Below, piece after piece: positions 28,338 to 38,255 of a DNA stretch of 64,000 nucleotides (positions are counted from its first letter, which is position 1; each line of letters begins with the position of its first letter). The notes under the pieces were generated by a model. It worked only from the letters and a program-made list of their open reading frames with translations, was not told the DNA's origin and ran no database searches. A program made the position numbers and the translations under genes. This DNA comes from Alteromonas antoniana (GTDB lineage: Bacteria; Pseudomonadota; Gammaproteobacteria; Enterobacterales; Alteromonadaceae): assembly GCF_019249295.1 (NCBI RefSeq), contig NZ_JAESDH010000005.1, forward strand, positions 62,001 through 126,000. Reading direction: 5' to 3'.

Positions 28338-29867
28338 TCAGGCTACTGACAGGGTCAAGTCCAGCGCTTTCCAGTAATCGGATTCGCGCTCTAAATCGGC
28401 TGACAGAATAGGCCGCCCATCCAGCCAGTTTTCCGGGAAGGTAAGTGACAAGGCGTGTTTCTGCGCATCAATGTTAAACTCGGGGATGAAATCTTCCTGG
28501 CGTTTGATATTCAATAATGCGCCTAACCGTAATAAGGCGATAAGTCGCTTCACCAGATTAACATCGTACTGATAAAACGTCGGAATTTCAGTCACACGGA
28601 TCTTTTTACGGTGGAAGCGTACAAGTGTCGCCAGCAATTCCTGTTGTTCCTGTGTAAAGCCGGGCATATCAACGTTCGCCAGAATATAGGCTGAATGCCG
28701 CTGGACGCCGCGCGAATTAATTTGCAGCCCGACTTCATGGAGCAGCGCAGCCCACCCTAACATGCTGCGACAGTCTTTATGCTTGAGTTTCCAGGCTTTG
28801 GCGCAGCGATCCATTAAGGCTAACGTTGTATTCAGCACCAGCGTGGCCTGGGCTGTATCCACATCGTAACGGGTTGCCAGGCTACCTGCCGTCCTGCCCC
28901 GGATATCGGCGTGATGTAACTCATCTTCCATCTGATAAAGCACGCCCTCACGCAGTGCCGCCGGGGAGTACTGCAGGTTATCGATTTTAAGCGCTTTGAA
29001 TATTGCCGTGAGAATAGCCAGACCTGCTGCGATAACCACTTTTCTGTCAGGGCTGAGTACCGGCATAGTGAGTTTATCTATATGGCCGGCGTCGATGAAC
29101 TGTTTGGTCAGCTGGTTGAGTGCTTTTAGCGTTAAAGGGGTTTCTGCGTTGGCGGTAGACTCAGGCTGGGCCAGTAAACACAAGGTTCTGATCGTGCCTG
29201 ACGTACCAATACATTGCTGCCAGCCAAGCCGGCGGTACTTGTCTTCTATCAGCTCAAGTTCCTGTTCTGCAGCGATAACCGCTTTTTTGAAGGCTTTTGC
29301 CGTAAGTCTACCATCCGCGAAAAAGCGCTGGGTATAAGACACGCACCCCATCTGAAGACTGCGGCAAATCAGTGGTGAGAGACCTTCGCCAACAATAAAC
29401 TCGGTAGAACCGCCGCCAATATCGACTACCAGTTGTTGTCCGTCGGCGTGGCTGGTATGCGCAACCCCGGAATAGATTAATCTGGCCTCTTCGGTGCCGG
29501 AAATGATTTCGATAGGGTAGGGCAAGATCTCTGTTGCGGCGTGAATAAACTCTTTTGCGTTTTTTGCTTTGCGCAACGTGTGCGTGGCGACAATGCGAAC
29601 GGAATCCGGCTCGAAACCTTTGAGGCTTTCCGCCACAATTCTCAGCGTTTGCAATCCCCGGTCAATGGCTTCCTGAGACAGAATATCCTCGTCATCGAGT
29701 CCTTCTGCCAGGCGCACCTTTTGCTTTACGCGGTGCAGGATCTGAACGGAGCCAGCATTGATTCTTGCCACAACCAGATGGAAACTGTTTGACCCCATAT
29801 CGAGCGCAGCAACCTTGGTGACATCGCGGGGCGAAACTGAGTCAAATGCGGTTTCGTGTTGGTTCAT
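28338..29867 (-). CDS. ppx: Exopolyphosphatase / guanosine pentaphosphatase family (Ppx/GppA)
   Basis: 509 residues. ASKHA-type fold: phosphate-1 motif VAALDMGSNSFHLVVARI, phosphate-2 motif VVDIGGGSTEFIVGEG and a C-terminal HD-like helical domain (LLHEVGLQINSRGVQRHSAY). Releases phosphate from the ends of polyphosphate, and possibly hydrolyses pppGpp. It is the next gene after ppk on the same strand (106 bases), so synthesis and degradation of polyphosphate are co-located. Ppx versus GppA is decided by the neighbour and length. Confidence 0.9.
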   Translation of the reverse strand: MNQHETAFDSVSPRDVTKVAALDMGSNSFHLVVARINAGSVQILHRVKQKVRLAEGLDDEDILSQEAIDRGLQTLRIVAESLKGFEPDSVRIVATHTLRKAKNAKEFIHAATEILPYPIEIISGTEEARLIYSGVAHTSHADGQQLVVDIGGGSTEFIVGEGLSPLICRSLQMGCVSYTQRFFADGRLTAKAFKKAVIAAEQELELIEDKYRRLGWQQCIGTSGTIRTLCLLAQPESTANAETPLTLKALNQLTKQFIDAGHIDKLTMPVLSPDRKVVIAAGLAILTAIFKALKIDNLQYSPAALREGVLYQMEDELHHADIRGRTAGSLATRYDVDTAQATLVLNTTLALMDRCAKAWKLKHKDCRSMLGWAALLHEVGLQINSRGVQRHSAYILANVDMPGFTQEQQELLATLVRFHRKKIRVTEIPTFYQYDVNLVKRLIALLRLGALLNIKRQEDFIPEFNIDAQKHALSLTFPENWLDGRPILSADLERESDYWKALDLTLSVA

Positions 29868-29973
29868 TCAGGGCCTGCTACTCATAGTGTCTGATGACAA
29901 TGCTGGTTGTCGGCACCGTGGCGGACACAAAAATCCGCCAGACGTCGTGGTGAACCGTCCCAACCGCTAACCG

Positions 29974-32046
29974 TTAATAGGTTTCTTCTAATTTTTTCAG
30001 GTAATCGTAGATTTCGACTTGCGACCGAAGCTTCTTGCGATTCCCTCTGCGAACGTACCGATTAGCCTGATCCTTGTCAATAACCCGTGCTTTTAATGTA
30101 TCCTGAAATTGCATCTCGAGAATATCCACAATTTGTTGCTGCAGGTTTTTGTCATAAATCGGGCAACCTACCTCAATGCGGTTGTCCATATTCCTCGTCA
30201 TCCAGTCTGCTGATGAGATGAAAACTTTACGCTCACCACCGCCTTCAAACACCATTGCTCTGGGGTGTTCCAGAAAACGATCTACAATAGACAGAATTTC
30301 AATATTCTCACTGATGCCTTTCAAACCTGTCACCAGTGAGCACATGCCACGTACAATGCCACGAATTTTAATACCGGCCTGACTGGCGCGGTATAAATCG
30401 TCAATTAACTCTTTGTCGACGAGGTTGTTAATTTTAAAGGTAATGGCTGCTTTATGGCCTTCTTTGAGGTGTTGTATTTCCTGACGAATCAACGACTGAA
30501 TTTTGGTTCTCGCGTTCAGAGGAGAGATTTGCAGATGCTGAAACTTGTATCGTCGATACGGATACTGAATTAAATCAAACACCGAGACGGCTTCATTTGC
30601 CAATTCTTGGTTGCGGGTGAAAAGCGAAAAGTCGGTGTAGATTTTTGCGGTTTTTTCGTTGAAGTTTCCGGTACCAAAATGGGCGTAGTTGATTAGCGAG
30701 CCGCGCTCTTCGCGGGTCACCAGGCACAGTTTACTGTGAATTTTCAGCGTCGGTACACCGAGCACCACCCGAATACCCGCATCGGTCATGCGTTTTGACC
30801 ACTCAATATTGGCTTCTTCGTCGAAGCGCGCCCGTATCTCTACAACTACGGTGACTTTTTTGCCGTTATCCACTGCATCGATGAGTGAATTAATGATGCG
30901 CGAATTACTGGCCACCCGATAAATATTAATGCGGATCATTTTTACGCTGGGATCGAAGGCGGCCTGGCGAACAAACTCGGTAAAGTGCAAAAAGCGGTGG
31001 TACGGGTAGTGGAGCAAAATGTCATGGGCCGAAATGGCATCAAACACCGTGTTGTAACTGGAGAATTTTTTGGTGTCGATAGCCGGAAGTTTATTGTGTT
31101 CAAGATAATCACGACCAACATTCGGGAAGCCGATGAAGTCCTTGAAGTTGCGGTAATGACCCGCTGCGTGCATGGTGTCCAGTGAGGTGATTTTTAGCCG
31201 TTTACGCAGGTCATTAACCATGTCTTTGGGCATGGCGGTATCGTAGATCACCCGCACCGGCTCAGCGATGAGGCGCTGTTTCATGCTCTCAGACATTTTC
31301 TCAACGTAACTCTCATCAATTTCATCGTTAATGGAGTACTCAGAGTCACGCGTCATCTTGAAAGAGAATGCTTCCAACGTATCGAATTTTACAAATCCAC
31401 GGAAAATATCCGCCAGACATAACTGAATAATGTCATCAAGCAATACGATTTGTTTTTTCTTGCGACTACCTTCAGGTGGGATCAGGACAAAGCGTGACAT
31501 TTCGCTGGTCGGCACCTGCACAACTGCGAAACGCGGATTCCGGCCTTCCCGCCGGATAGCAACATACAGATAGACCGATGTACCATTAAGCCGGCTCAGC
31601 AGGTCGGTCTTTTTATCAATCAGAATGGGGGCGATATGACGCAGCACCTTATTGACGAAAAGGTTGCGTAACCACGTCCTGTGATAATCGTTAAGCATGT
31701 CTTTGCGCAGGATATGAATATTGTAACGCGCCAGGGCTTTCAGTACGTCTTTGTGGATGCTGTCGAACTTTTCAGACAGATGAACCACTTTTTGCTGAAT
31801 TTGCTCCAGCAAACTAATAAGTGCCTCGGCTTCGGCATCGTTGTCATCATTCTGCGCAATCGTAATCTGGCGTTTTACATCGGCCGCTCTTACACGGAAG
31901 AACTCATCCAGGTTGTTTGAGTAGATGCCCAGAAAGCGGATACGCTCAACGGCAGGGTTATTTTTATCTGCAGCTTCCTGAAGTACACGCTCGTTAAATG
32001 AAAGCCAGCTAAGCTCTTTGGGGAAGTATAATTCTGTGCTATCCAT
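29974..32046 (-). CDS. ppk1: Polyphosphate kinase 1
   Basis: 690 residues, full length. Starts PKELSWLSFNERVLQEA, the PPK1 N-terminal domain; the catalytic region includes HFTEFVRQAAFDPSVKMI, the histidine in LKIHSKLCLV and GTGNFNEKTAKIYTDFSL. Reversibly polymerises the gamma phosphate of ATP into polyphosphate at the membrane. A Pho-box-like direct repeat lies 50-67 bases upstream. No good ribosome site is visible for the ATG. Confidence 0.96.
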   Translation of the reverse strand: MDSTELYFPKELSWLSFNERVLQEAADKNNPAVERIRFLGIYSNNLDEFFRVRAADVKRQITIAQNDDNDAEAEALISLLEQIQQKVVHLSEKFDSIHKDVLKALARYNIHILRKDMLNDYHRTWLRNLFVNKVLRHIAPILIDKKTDLLSRLNGTSVYLYVAIRREGRNPRFAVVQVPTSEMSRFVLIPPEGSRKKKQIVLLDDIIQLCLADIFRGFVKFDTLEAFSFKMTRDSEYSINDEIDESYVEKMSESMKQRLIAEPVRVIYDTAMPKDMVNDLRKRLKITSLDTMHAAGHYRNFKDFIGFPNVGRDYLEHNKLPAIDTKKFSSYNTVFDAISAHDILLHYPYHRFLHFTEFVRQAAFDPSVKMIRINIYRVASNSRIINSLIDAVDNGKKVTVVVEIRARFDEEANIEWSKRMTDAGIRVVLGVPTLKIHSKLCLVTREERGSLINYAHFGTGNFNEKTAKIYTDFSLFTRNQELANEAVSVFDLIQYPYRRYKFQHLQISPLNARTKIQSLIRQEIQHLKEGHKAAITFKINNLVDKELIDDLYRASQAGIKIRGIVRGMCSLVTGLKGISENIEILSIVDRFLEHPRAMVFEGGGERKVFISSADWMTRNMDNRIEVGCPIYDKNLQQQIVDILEMQFQDTLKARVIDKDQANRYVRRGNRKKLRSQVEIYDYLKKLEETY

Positions 32047-32095
32047 AGGTTGTGATTTTCACTTGTCAAAAATGCTGAAAGCCTGCCATTTTACC

Positions 32096-32113
32096 GTGAC
32101 AATACTGTGACAA
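32096..32113 (-). promoter_or_regulatory. Pho box (PhoB site) upstream of ppk1
   Basis: On the minus strand, TTGTCAC-AGTA-TTGTCAC: two identical 7-mers four bases apart, the exact layout of the PhoB consensus (CTGTCAT-N4-CTGTCAT). A TAAAAT hexamer (32088-32093) follows only 2 bases later, closer than usual for a PhoB-activated -10. Confidence 0.75.
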
Positions 32114-32257
32114 TTACCTTCGCGACAAGCGTTAGAGCCACAGTAGTTCAATTAACAATATTGCATGGCATACGAAGAACGTGCAGCTGGCAGGCCTGAA
32201 GAAAACAGATTAGGCCGCACTTTCCTGCGTACGCCGGTTTTAGGATACGTGCGTTTA

Positions 32258-32767
32258 TTAAGCATCTGCTGCACTGATATCGACGACGAGATCGTTTGCC
32301 TGTGCCTCAAGCGCGTCTTTAAGCGCCCCTTCATCAAAATTATCAGGTACTACTATTCTTGCATGTGCTTTGAACATCAGACTCCCCCAATTTGGGGCGC
32401 TCTCACACCGTGAATCAAAGCTGAGAATGTTGAGGTTAAACTGATTTAGAATGCTGGTAAGTTCCTGAACAATGCCTGGTTTATCATTGCCCATAATTTC
32501 AACATCGAAATAATTACCACTTTGCGCTGAGGCGTCAGTCACTGAGACATACTGTACGGATAAGCCATCCAGAGAATCCAATGCCTCGACGAGCGCTTTG
32601 TGAGCATCAGCCGGTACATGGACTTCGACAAAGCCGGTAAACATACCAGCCATGTGCGCGAAACTTGAACCCTGCCAGTTGCCCCCATGTTGATAGACAC
32701 AGCGGGCGAGCGAGTCGACCAGGCCGGGTTTGTCTTTTCCCATTATCGTAATGACGAGAGGTTGCAT
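32258..32767 (-). CDS. GcvR-like double ACT-domain regulator
   Basis: 169 residues made of two ACT domains: VITIMGKDKPGLVDSLARCV at the start and DVEIMGNDKPGIVQELTSIL in the second half. Same size and layout as GcvR, which in E. coli binds glycine and blocks the activator GcvA of the glycine cleavage operon. No gcv genes are in the window, so the partner cannot be confirmed. AGGAG precedes the ATG. It is divergent from pstC. Confidence 0.8.
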   Translation of the reverse strand: MQPLVITIMGKDKPGLVDSLARCVYQHGGNWQGSSFAHMAGMFTGFVEVHVPADAHKALVEALDSLDGLSVQYVSVTDASAQSGNYFDVEIMGNDKPGIVQELTSILNQFNLNILSFDSRCESAPNWGSLMFKAHARIVVPDNFDEGALKDALEAQANDLVVDISAADA

Positions 32768-32843
32768 ACGTCGCTCCTGTTTTATGGCAACAATCCAGGT
32801 AATGTTGCCTTATTGATGCTCAGCGAAATTCAGGACAGTTATT

Positions 32844-32906
32844 GAATAACTTTCACTTGATATACGAATAACTTTCACTTGATATAAAAGTAACACACAA
32901 TACACT
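32844..32906 (+). promoter_or_regulatory. Tandem Pho-box-like repeats and promoter of the pst operon
   Basis: A 21-bp sequence (GAATAACTTTCACTTGATATA) occurs twice, at 32844-32864 and 32866-32886, a 22-bp period. Each contains CTTTCAC, close to the PhoB half-site CTGTCAT/C. Two 11-bp repeats make one PhoB dimer site. A -10-like TACACT (32901-32906) lies 11 bases after the last unit, as expected at PhoB-activated promoters. Confidence 0.65.
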
Positions 32907-32946
32907 GCTCACCAGAGCAATTTGCACCAATTTGTCTTATGGAACA

Positions 32947-35112
32947 ATGAATTCCCAGAGCGAAATGAAAAACCAGCAGCGCAGCCGCCGGGACAAAGCG
33001 GTAAGATATACTGTTACCGGCTTTGGTGCACTGGTACTGGTCACGCTGGTGGTGCTGATTACGCATCTGATTTCTCAGGCTTTACCGTTGGCGCTGGTGC
33101 CAGCCATCGAGCGTGAAGCGAATATCCCCCTGCCGGCTGGGTATAAAGTGCTGGCCACGGATGATGCGCTGGAAAGCCAGCCGTTGATCCTGTCGGATGG
33201 CCAGTGTCAGTTAAGCTTTTTTCAGGTGGCGGATGGCGAGCTTAACGAGGTTACACAATATACCCGCCCGTGCTCCCATGCCCTGAGCGTGATGGAAAGT
33301 GCCGGACAAAATATCATTACCGATATTTCGATACGCGGGCAGGCCCGCCTGATCCCTTCCCGCAGCATCCCACTTCCAGGAGTCAATTTTGAAGCGGTAC
33401 AGACTGTGGGTAGCCGCACGCTGGAAAATGATCAGGCCATGGTGTCGTTTTCGCTTCCTGTGGCGATGTGGCAGTCGAAGACAAAGTGGCAGTCGTGGCT
33501 GTCGGAGAATTGGGCCATCGTCGGCATCGCGGATGGCAAGCAAAAGCTGCTGCGGTGGGTTAACCGTCATCAGCCCACTGAACGCATCGATCAGGTATTT
33601 GATGCCAGCGATGAAGTCGTGCCATTGGGTGACGCAATGCAAACTCTGGTGATTAAGCCTGACCGACTTGTGTTCCAGTCACTTCGCAATGGCGAAACTG
33701 GAACACAGATAATAGCCTCTCCGATAACCTGGTGGTACGCGTTGCCTAAGCAACGCTCACTGATGCTGGCCGATGCCAATGGTGTTCTGACTCGCTGGAC
33801 ATTGAGAAATCAGCAGGGAAAGCTGGTGTATATGCCTACCTACCAGATTCCTTTACGTGATGCAGAGCGTCCGCTTGATATTGCGGTACATGCCAGCACA
33901 AATGCCATGGCGCTACTGACATCTGAGCACCGCCTGTTATTTATAAACCGCGTTAGCGGTGAGGTTGTTAGTGACTACTTACTTCCTCAAGGGGTGACAG
34001 ATATTAGTTGGTATGGTGACCGTATCTACGCAGTATCAGACACCCAGTTGCTGGCGTGGAAAGTGAATCATATTTCAGGGGTTACCACGTGGAACTCGCT
34101 GTTTGCGCCTCAGGTTTATGAAGGGTATCCGGAACCCGGCACTGTCTGGCAAACTACCAGCGCGTCCGATTATCAAGAGGCCAAATACAGTCTCGTGCCG
34201 TTGCTGATAGGCAGTGCCAAGGCATCCGTGCTGGCCTTACTTATTGCGCTACCCATGTCGATAGGGGCAGCGATATATACCGGCTATTTCGCTCGCAGTC
34301 GCTTGCGACATTTTTTAAAGCCTGCAATAGAAATGTTGGAAGCCGTCCCCAGTGTGCTGATTGGTTTTATTGCTGCAATCTGGCTGGCGCCATTGGCTGA
34401 GCAGTTCTTGTTTTCGTTTGCTTTTTTCTTAATTACAGTGCCGGTGATCCTGTTCGTTGTTGCCTTGTTTCAGCGACGCGTAGCACGCCATCTGCCTCGC
34501 AAGTGGCGGCATGGCTCTGAGCTCCTTTTCACCTTTGTCGGCATCATTGTCCTTGGCTACATCAGCATGGCGTGGGCACCGACATTTCTTTACGCCTTAT
34601 TTGATACGCAGGGGATTGCGGGCCTCGCAACAGAATCGGATAGTCCGATTGGCAAAACCACCATCGTTGTTGCGATTGCCCTCGGTGTCGCCATATCACC
34701 CAGTATTTATTCTCTGGCAGAAGATGCCATCAGTGGTGTGCCTGACAGTCTTAAGCATGCGTCCTTTGCGCTGGGAGCAACCCGACTTCAAACGCTGGCG
34801 CATGTGGTCCTTCATGTTGCTTTGCCGGGTATACTTGCCTCCATTATGCTGGGTTTTGGCCGGGCGTTTGGTGAAACGATGATAGTGCTGATGGTGACCG
34901 GAAATACACCGGTGTCGAGCTGGAGTCTGCTGGAAGGTTTGCGGGCACTTACTGCTAACCTCACCATTGAGTTGCCTGAAGCGGATGTGTCCAGTGCCCA
35001 TTATCAGATACTGTTCTTCACCGCCTGTATCTTGTTTGGTTTCACCTTCGTGGTAAATACGCTTGCTGAATTGTTGCGACAGCGGTTAAGAAGGAACGCG
35101 TATTATGACTAG
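32947..35112 (+). CDS. pstC: PstC, phosphate ABC transporter permease (long form)
   Basis: About 721 residues, more than twice the E. coli PstC. One membrane helix near the start, a long periplasmic beta-rich insert of about 350 residues (YWYALPKQRSLMLADANGVLT looks like a propeller repeat), then the permease core with six helices and the coupling loop EAVPSVLIGFIAA...SLKHASFALGATRLQTL. With PstA it forms the channel for phosphate uptake. The frame is open to a TTG at 32932; ATG 32947 or 32965 are better starts, none with a strong ribosome site. Overlaps pstA by 8 bases. Confidence 0.9.
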   Translation: MNSQSEMKNQQRSRRDKAVRYTVTGFGALVLVTLVVLITHLISQALPLALVPAIEREANIPLPAGYKVLATDDALESQPLILSDGQCQLSFFQVADGELNEVTQYTRPCSHALSVMESAGQNIITDISIRGQARLIPSRSIPLPGVNFEAVQTVGSRTLENDQAMVSFSLPVAMWQSKTKWQSWLSENWAIVGIADGKQKLLRWVNRHQPTERIDQVFDASDEVVPLGDAMQTLVIKPDRLVFQSLRNGETGTQIIASPITWWYALPKQRSLMLADANGVLTRWTLRNQQGKLVYMPTYQIPLRDAERPLDIAVHASTNAMALLTSEHRLLFINRVSGEVVSDYLLPQGVTDISWYGDRIYAVSDTQLLAWKVNHISGVTTWNSLFAPQVYEGYPEPGTVWQTTSASDYQEAKYSLVPLLIGSAKASVLALLIALPMSIGAAIYTGYFARSRLRHFLKPAIEMLEAVPSVLIGFIAAIWLAPLAEQFLFSFAFFLITVPVILFVVALFQRRVARHLPRKWRHGSELLFTFVGIIVLGYISMAWAPTFLYALFDTQGIAGLATESDSPIGKTTIVVAIALGVAISPSIYSLAEDAISGVPDSLKHASFALGATRLQTLAHVVLHVALPGILASIMLGFGRAFGETMIVLMVTGNTPVSSWSLLEGLRALTANLTIELPEADVSSAHYQILFFTACILFGFTFVVNTLAELLRQRLRRNAYYD

Positions 35113-36670
35113 TGTGAACAGGTTGCTCAGCTCGTCGCAACGACAGTCTTTCGTCATCAGCGCGACCGCCTTCCTGGCGAGCCTGTTATTGATTGCGCTG
35201 TTAAGTATATTGTTGTTAATTCTGGTGCGGGGCGGGGCTTACTTCTGGCCGACACCGGTTTATGAACTGACGTTTTACGATCAGTTGCAGAATAAACAGA
35301 AAACCGTTTATGCACAGCAGCGACAGCGTACCGACTCGTCCGGTGAAAAGGTATGGCAGGTCGATTACTCTGATGAAAACTCTCCCTATGGTGCGAAAAC
35401 GCTGGTTGAAGCACCGGATGTAATTGCGAAGAAGCTGGCGCCGGAAAGCGCGCAAATTAACCTTACCGATGGCCGCGCTGTACTTGCTGAGCCGGTATAC
35501 CTGACATCAGCGGAAAGCGCAGACATTCCGGTGTCAGAGTATGCGTCCGTGCAGGAAAAGGTGCATGCCCTGACGGCAAAAATAGAAGACATAAGAGAAA
35601 CCTGGCTATCTGATATCCATCAGAAACTGGCAGAGCTGGACGTACGCAATGTAGATGCAGATGCTCCGGCGCGGCTGAACCTCAATGCGTCATTTGACAG
35701 GTGGCAGTCCGAAATTATTCTTCTGGAGCAACGTCGCGATGCGTTTCAGATGAAAGTGGTGTTTGCCAGTGGGGCGAGCTGGCAGTTGCCTCTGTCTGAC
35801 ATTGACAGCTTTTATTTTGTGAGCAGCCAATCGCTGTGGGAAAAGTGGGCGATGGCTCTGAGCAGCATAGGTACGTTTCTCACGGAGTCGCCTAAGCAGG
35901 CAAATACTTCTGGCGGTGTGTTTCCGGCCTTATTTGGCACTGTTTTAATGGTTTTTCTTATGACCATTATCGTCACACCATTTGGCGTACTGGCAGCGGT
36001 CTACCTCAGTGAGTATGCTCCTGACAATGGTTTTACTGCGGCGATCCGGGTAAGCGTAAGTAACATGGCCGGGGTGCCTTCTATCGTTTACGGCGTTTTT
36101 GGTCTTGGTTTTTTCGTTTATACGCTGGGTGGCAGTCTGGATGACTTGTTTTTTGCTGATCACCTGCCGTCACCGACGATGGGAACGCCAGGCGTGTTCT
36201 GGGCAGCACTAACGATGGCGATTCTGACGTTGCCGGTAGTAATTGTAGCCACAGAAGAGGGCTTACGGCGCGTACCCGACGGACTGAAAGCCGGTAGTTA
36301 TGCGTTGGGCGCAACCAAAGCCGAAACGGTGTTGTACACCATCCTGCCTATCGCATCTCCGGGAATAATGACTGGCGTGATCCTGGCTATAGCCCGCGCT
36401 GCCGGCGAGGTAGCGCCATTGATGCTGGTGGGGGCGGTAAAATTTGCGCCTAACCTGCCCATTGATGGTGAGTTTCCGTATCTGCATTTAGACCGTCAGT
36501 TTATGCATTTGGGTGTGTTAATCTACGATGGTGCGTTTCATAGTCAGACTGACGCAAAAGGGTCGTCAATGATGTTTGCGGCCTGTCTGCTCCTGCTGGT
36601 GGTAGTGTTTGTGCTGAATATTCTGGCCGTCATCCTGCGTACACGGTTACGCAAACGTTACTTGCTTTAA
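35105..36670 (+). CDS. pstA: PstA, phosphate ABC transporter permease (long form)
   Basis: 521 residues. An N-terminal helix, a coiled periplasmic insert (about residues 50-240, with EYASVQEKVHALTAKIEDIRE), then the permease core with VYLSEYAPDNGF, SNMAGVPSIVYGVFGLGFFV and the coupling segment VPDGLKAGSYALGATKAETV. It pairs with the long PstC. No pstS lies in the operon, so the periplasmic phosphate-binding protein must be encoded elsewhere. Confidence 0.92.
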   Translation: MTSVNRLLSSSQRQSFVISATAFLASLLLIALLSILLLILVRGGAYFWPTPVYELTFYDQLQNKQKTVYAQQRQRTDSSGEKVWQVDYSDENSPYGAKTLVEAPDVIAKKLAPESAQINLTDGRAVLAEPVYLTSAESADIPVSEYASVQEKVHALTAKIEDIRETWLSDIHQKLAELDVRNVDADAPARLNLNASFDRWQSEIILLEQRRDAFQMKVVFASGASWQLPLSDIDSFYFVSSQSLWEKWAMALSSIGTFLTESPKQANTSGGVFPALFGTVLMVFLMTIIVTPFGVLAAVYLSEYAPDNGFTAAIRVSVSNMAGVPSIVYGVFGLGFFVYTLGGSLDDLFFADHLPSPTMGTPGVFWAALTMAILTLPVVIVATEEGLRRVPDGLKAGSYALGATKAETVLYTILPIASPGIMTGVILAIARAAGEVAPLMLVGAVKFAPNLPIDGEFPYLHLDRQFMHLGVLIYDGAFHSQTDAKGSSMMFAACLLLLVVVFVLNILAVILRTRLRKRYLL

Positions 36671-36679
36671 CGAGGACCT

Positions 36680-37486
36680 ATGCTGAAGCTGTTTGAACAT
36701 GAAACTCTGGACGTCGGTAACCTCGCCGATCAGGATACTGCCATTGATGTGCAGGCCCTAAATTTGTGGTTTGGGCAAAAGCAGGTGCTGCATGATATTT
36801 CGATGCGTATTCCAAAAAACCGTATCACATCGCTTATCGGGCAGAGTGGGTGTGGTAAGTCCACCCTGATTAGTGCATTTAATCGCTTAAACGATTTGTA
36901 TTCTGGCTGCCGCTCACAGGGCAGTATTATTATTGATGGCAGAGACATTAACCACGCCAAGGAAAATGTATCCCGTTTACGCACTCAAGTGGGCATGGTG
37001 TTCCAACGCCCGAACCCTTTTCCGATGAGCATTTACGACAACGTCAGCTATGGATTGCGGTTACAAGGGATCCGCGTTCGCCGTCAACTGGATGACGCGG
37101 TGGAACAGTCATTGCGGGATGCTGCCTTGTGGGAGGAAGTAAAAGATCGTTTATTTGAGCCCGCACACATTCTGTCCGGCGGTCAGCAGCAACGCCTGGT
37201 GATTGCCAGAGCGCTGGCGTTAAAGCCGGATATATTATTACTGGATGAACCGACGTCGGCACTGGATCCGCTAACAACGTTATTTATCGAAGAGTTGATG
37301 GCTGAATTAAAGAAACGCTGCACCATTGTCATCGTCACCCACAATATGCAGCAAGCCGCGCGAGTATCCGATTACACGGCTTTTTTACATCAGGGACAGT
37401 TAATTGAGTACACTGATAGTGACACTTTATTTACCATGCCAGACAAAAAACAAACTGAAGACTATATCACCGGGCGTTACGGCTGA
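36680..37486 (+). CDS. pstB: PstB, phosphate ABC transporter ATPase
   Basis: 268 residues with all ABC motifs: Walker [22 protein letters not shown]-loop [19 protein letters not shown], signature [16 protein letters not shown], Walker [14 protein letters not shown] and the H-loop [13 protein letters not shown]. The NRLNDL and RPNPFPMSI stretches are specific to PstB. Powers phosphate import. It is 9 bases after pstA. Confidence 0.97.
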   Translation: MLKLFEHETLDVGNLADQDTAIDVQALNLWFGQKQVLHDISMRIPKNRITSLIGQSGCGKSTLISAFNRLNDLYSGCRSQGSIIIDGRDINHAKENVSRLRTQVGMVFQRPNPFPMSIYDNVSYGLRLQGIRVRRQLDDAVEQSLRDAALWEEVKDRLFEPAHILSGGQQQRLVIARALALKPDILLLDEPTSALDPLTTLFIEELMAELKKRCTIVIVTHNMQQAARVSDYTAFLHQGQLIEYTDSDTLFTMPDKKQTEDYITGRYG

Positions 37487-37507
37487 CTTTTCTGCTAAGA
37501 GGGCGTT

Positions 37508-38224
37508 ATGAGACAGGTTGCGATAAATACTCACATATCCGGCAAGTTCAACATCGAGCTGGAAAACCTTCGTAACTCTGTTCTGACCATGGGTGGCGAG
37601 GTCGAACAGCAGCTAATTAACACGTTAAAAGCGATAAAACACAATAATGCTGGCTTGGCAGAAAAGGTCATTCTGAATGATCTGAAAGTGAACTCTATGG
37701 AAATTCAGATAGATGAAGAGTGCCTGCGAATTATTGCAAAACGTCATCCTACCGCCAGTGACCTCCGTTTGATTATGACAATCTCTAAAACCATTACCGA
37801 TATTGAGCGGATGGGGGACGAAATAGAGCGGATCGCGCGGCTGGTGACAAAGAATAAATTGCCGCCTTCTGAAGCCATTATCAGCAGCATGCTGGTAATT
37901 GGTGAGCGGGTTGCTGCCATGATGCGTGGCACGTTCGATGCGTTCGCTCGTCAGAATGAGGCAGAAGCGCTGGAAATGTATGATAAAGATAATTTAATCG
38001 ACAGTGAGTATAAAAAACTGCTTAAGTTCACTACGTCAGAGATGGAGAGAACTAAGGAAGATATGCAGGACTGGCTGGAGGTACTGTGGGCATTACGTTC
38101 TTTGGAACGTATAGGCGATCGTTGCAAAAATGTCTGTGAATACGTGGTATATCTCACACATGGCAAAGATATGAGACACACACCGCTTGAGTCTATGCAG
38201 CAGAAACTGGAACAGTTGTCATAA
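37508..38224 (+). CDS. phoU: PhoU, phosphate signalling regulator
   Basis: 238 residues, two three-helix PhoU repeats, each with an E/DxxxD metal-binding motif (e.g. SKTITDIERMGDEIERIA and LRSLERIGDRCKNVCEYVVY). PhoU links the Pst transporter to the PhoR/PhoB two-component system and keeps the Pho regulon off when phosphate is plentiful. Last gene of the pst operon here; phoBR are not in the window. Confidence 0.96.
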   Translation: MRQVAINTHISGKFNIELENLRNSVLTMGGEVEQQLINTLKAIKHNNAGLAEKVILNDLKVNSMEIQIDEECLRIIAKRHPTASDLRLIMTISKTITDIERMGDEIERIARLVTKNKLPPSEAIISSMLVIGERVAAMMRGTFDAFARQNEAEALEMYDKDNLIDSEYKKLLKFTTSEMERTKEDMQDWLEVLWALRSLERIGDRCKNVCEYVVYLTHGKDMRHTPLESMQQKLEQLS

Positions 38225-38255
38225 AACTGAAACAATTGCGGTTAAATTCAGCGTT

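Noticed and set aside
28141-28377. 78-codon + strand frame across the heptamer repeat
   Set aside because: It overlaps the ppx 3' end and its composition is atypical; no domain seen.
29919-29940. Hairpin TGGCGGA/TCCGCCA between ppk1 and ppx as a terminator
   Set aside because: On the minus strand the T residues lie in the loop, not after the stem, so it does not look like a terminator.
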